Both the position numbers and the translations under genes were made by a program. A DNA stretch of 64,000 nt from Bacillota bacterium (GTDB lineage Bacteria; Bacillota; Clostridia; Acetivibrionales; DSM-1351). Positions 62,167 to 64,000 of the stretch are shown piece after piece. Location of the stretch: contig JAEYTP010000040.1 in assembly GCA_023433945.1 (NCBI GenBank), positions 1-64,000 of the forward strand. Direction: 5' to 3'. The notes below the pieces were generated by a model that made no database searches, was not told the DNA's origin, and saw nothing but the letters and a program-made list of their open reading frames with translations. Every line of letters begins with the position of its first letter. Within the stretch, counting starts at the first letter, position 1.

Positions 62167-64000
62167 ATGAAAAGATTATTATCCCTTATAATGGCAGTGG
62201 TTATTTTAATAACATTTGCTATCCCTGCTATGGCACAATCAACAAGTGCAAATGTTGAACTGGAAAGTACCATTAAGCTTGTAAAAGCAAAAATTAATGT
62301 GCCTTCTGAATTGACGAAGTTTTCCTACTCAATCAGCTCTTACGACAACGAGCGCTATTGGAATCTAACATGGAGAAATGAAGATTCAGGTGCTAGCATG
62401 TACGTTACAGCTGATAGCTCAGGTTTTATAAAAAACTATAACTATTATAAGCAAGAAGAAAATACAAAAAAATTACCAAATTATTCATATGAGCAGGGGA
62501 GAAAGCTTGCTGAAGCATTTATCAATAAATTAAGCAGTAGCCTATTAAAAGAATATAAGATATTAGCCACAAATAACAATTATGGCACACAATACAACTA
62601 CAACTACATGAGACAAGTCGATGGCGTAGATTTTGTTGAAGATACTATGAGCGTAAGCGTTAGCTACTTGACAGGCGAGATTCTAAACTATAGCTGTCAA
62701 TATACTAATAAAATGGAATTCCCCGATGCTGCAAAAGCAATTAGTATTGCTGCTGCCAAGAAGACTTATACTGATAAAGTAGGAGTCAAACTATCATATT
62801 TGACTAAGTATGTTGATAATAAGAAGGTTGTTTATTTGGCGTATGTACCAAAAACTAATTCATTTATTAATGCAATAACAGGTGAAGTAGAGACTGATCA
62901 TAGATGGATTGGACTGTATGATGAAAAGGCTGCAAATTCTTATGGCGCTGATTTAGGCGGGCTTACACCTGAAGAACAAAACGCAGTGGATAGTGTTGCT
63001 GGTATTATGTCTAAAGAGGAAGCTGACAAAATCATTAGAGCAGAAAGTCTATTCAACATAGACAGCTCCTTTGTTCTAAAAAGCAACAACCTTTATAAGC
63101 AATGGGATAGCAATACAAAGTTTATTTGGTCATTAGATTATCAATACACAGATAAGGATAATGCTGATAAGAGTAGATATGCTTCGGTTTCAATCGATGC
63201 TAAGACTGGCGAGGTTGTAAACTTCTATACTAATTATTATACAGAAAAAGAATCAAAACCTAAATATACAGTTCAACAGGCAAAGGAATTAGTCGAAAAG
63301 GAACTTCAGAGATTATTAGGTGATAAGTTTAAGCAGAGTATTTATACCGAGAATACTAATAACATAATTACTCAAGAGATTCCAGCATATATTAGCTTAT
63401 ATTACGTTAGAACTGTGAATGGTATTGAGTTCCCACAGGATTTTATTAACGTTACCTTTGATAATATTAACGGAAGAATTAGTGGTTTAAATGTTAATTG
63501 GTCGAACGAGTATACTTTCCCTTCACCAGATGGAGTTATTACTAAAGATAAAGCTTTGGACGTGTTATTTAATAACGTTGGATTTGGTCTAAAGTATGCG
63601 GTCCAATATGTATATGACTTAAGCAATTCCGAAAACAATAAGAAGGTAAAGTTGGGATACTTTGTAAACCAGGAAATTCCACAGACAATAGATGCATATA
63701 CTGGTCAAATTCTTGACTACAATGGAAGCGTCTACAAGCCATACAATATAAAGCAGTACAAGGATATAAAAGACAGCTCATACCAGGATCAGATAAATAT
63801 ACTCGCGCAAATGAACATTTACTACAATGAAGATAATTTGAATGCGAAATCAAATGTACTTCAAAAGGATTACTTTATGCTCCTTTGTAAGATGCTAGAC
63901 ATTTACTATTTTAGCACAACGAACGTGAAGGAATCTGCTAATGATATGTACAAAATGCTTGTTCAGCAAAACTATATAACACAAAAGGAAGTAAGTCCTG
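62167..64000 (+). CDS. Secreted YcdB/PepSY-like protein with SLH region, 3' truncated by window end
   Basis: An open frame of 611 codons from ATG 62167 (with GAGAGGTG upstream) to the window edge. Residues 1-24 are a signal peptide ending AMAQS. The body has repeated YcdB/YcdC-type (PepSY-like) units that include FPDAAKAISIAAAK, FINAITGEVETDH, YASVSIDAKTGEVVNFYTNY and TIDAYTGQILDYNG; the DAxTGE/Q turns are the marker. From about residue 530 the sequence (YKDIKDSSYQDQINILAQMN, then LQKDYFMLLCKML) looks like the first SLH repeat. It is probably a cell-surface protein; a protease-inhibitor or chaperone role is the family guess. Confidence 0.8.
   Translation, partial: MKRLLSLIMAVVILITFAIPAMAQSTSANVELESTIKLVKAKINVPSELTKFSYSISSYDNERYWNLTWRNEDSGASMYVTADSSGFIKNYNYYKQEENTKKLPNYSYEQGRKLAEAFINKLSSSLLKEYKILATNNNYGTQYNYNYMRQVDGVDFVEDTMSVSVSYLTGEILNYSCQYTNKMEFPDAAKAISIAAAKKTYTDKVGVKLSYLTKYVDNKKVVYLAYVPKTNSFINAITGEVETDHRWIGLYDEKAANSYGADLGGLTPEEQNAVDSVAGIMSKEEADKIIRAESLFNIDSSFVLKSNNLYKQWDSNTKFIWSLDYQYTDKDNADKSRYASVSIDAKTGEVVNFYTNYYTEKESKPKYTVQQAKELVEKELQRLLGDKFKQSIYTENTNNIITQEIPAYISLYYVRTVNGIEFPQDFINVTFDNINGRISGLNVNWSNEYTFPSPDGVITKDKALDVLFNNVGFGLKYAVQYVYDLSNSENNKKVKLGYFVNQEIPQTIDAYTGQILDYNGSVYKPYNIKQYKDIKDSSYQDQINILAQMNIYYNEDNLNAKSNVLQKDYFMLLCKMLDIYYFSTTNVKESANDMYKMLVQQNYITQKEVSP

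Overview
This is a 64 kb chromosomal window, AT-rich in feel, from a spore-forming, Gram-positive, anaerobic Clostridia-type bacterium. The reasons are strong AGGAGG-type ribosome sites, S-layer (SLH) anchoring modules, a SpoVB-like flippase, a YjfB-like protein behind a sigma-D-type promoter, SEDS/PBP pairs, and intergenic palindromes of a kind seen in cellulolytic clostridia. I saw no rRNA, tRNA, CRISPR array or intact insertion sequence. Species assignment is inference only; a mesophilic Ruminiclostridium-like organism would fit.

Layout. 1-2.7 kb: tail of a vWA-type protein, a cluster of REP-like palindromes, a GNAT acetyltransferase and a DHA2 efflux pump. 2.7-7 kb: NfeD/SPFH membrane pair, a small basic protein, a repeat array bounded by a perfect 14-bp inverted repeat, and a PadR regulator with a HAAS-SEDS fusion. 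7.7-13.5 kb: APH-type kinase, HAD phosphatase, SpoVB-like flippase, DUF1294, OFA-type MFS, ppnP. 13.8-17.4 kb: DUF4358 lipoprotein, MBOAT and DHHW proteins, probably a cell-surface O-acylation set. 17.5-20.9 kb: FHA, SEDS polymerase and class B PBP, an arrangement reminiscent of the actinobacterial FHA-RodA-PbpA cluster. 21-30 kb: rifampin ADP-ribosyltransferase (arr), an SLH-anchored GHL10 glycosidase, about 1.9 kb of repeats, a TetR-controlled MFS pump with a giant loop, and a YjfB-like gene. 30-43.8 kb: NAGPA protein, homocysteine methyltransferase/MTHFR, acyl-CoA ligase, inositol monophosphatase, membrane MutS-like ATPase, TspO, and a Ca2+-type P-ATPase. 43.9-55.6 kb: two tandem PQQ-propeller paralogues, signal peptidase, acyl-ACP thioesterase, YdcF protein, glycogen synthase, TSCPD protein, an orphan MacB-type permease, and a YtxH/DUF948/PP2C-LysM set.

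56.2-62.1 kb is the accessory part. A tightly packed four-gene cassette (DHH-type phosphoesterase with C-terminal membrane segments; HEPN plus DUF5919-like protein; IMPase-family phosphatase; EamA transporter) lies beside a frameshifted remnant that I read as the specificity end of a type IIG restriction-methylase. This is the best candidate for an undescribed, possibly defensive, system. The window ends inside an SLH-anchored YcdB/PepSY-type secreted protein.

A window-wide oddity is that many intergenic spaces hold degenerate tandem repeats, each private to its locus. In several cases (FHA gene, PBP gene, GHL10 gene, tspO, flippase gene, P-ATPase gene) the first repeat unit is the 3' end of the adjacent gene, stop codon included. 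The spacer therefore appears to have grown by repeated duplication of the gene's tail. A different, dispersed palindromic repeat (about 105/125-bp unit, GGGACC...GGTCCC) forms an 11-copy array at 24.9-26.0 kb and recurs twice near 9.6 kb.
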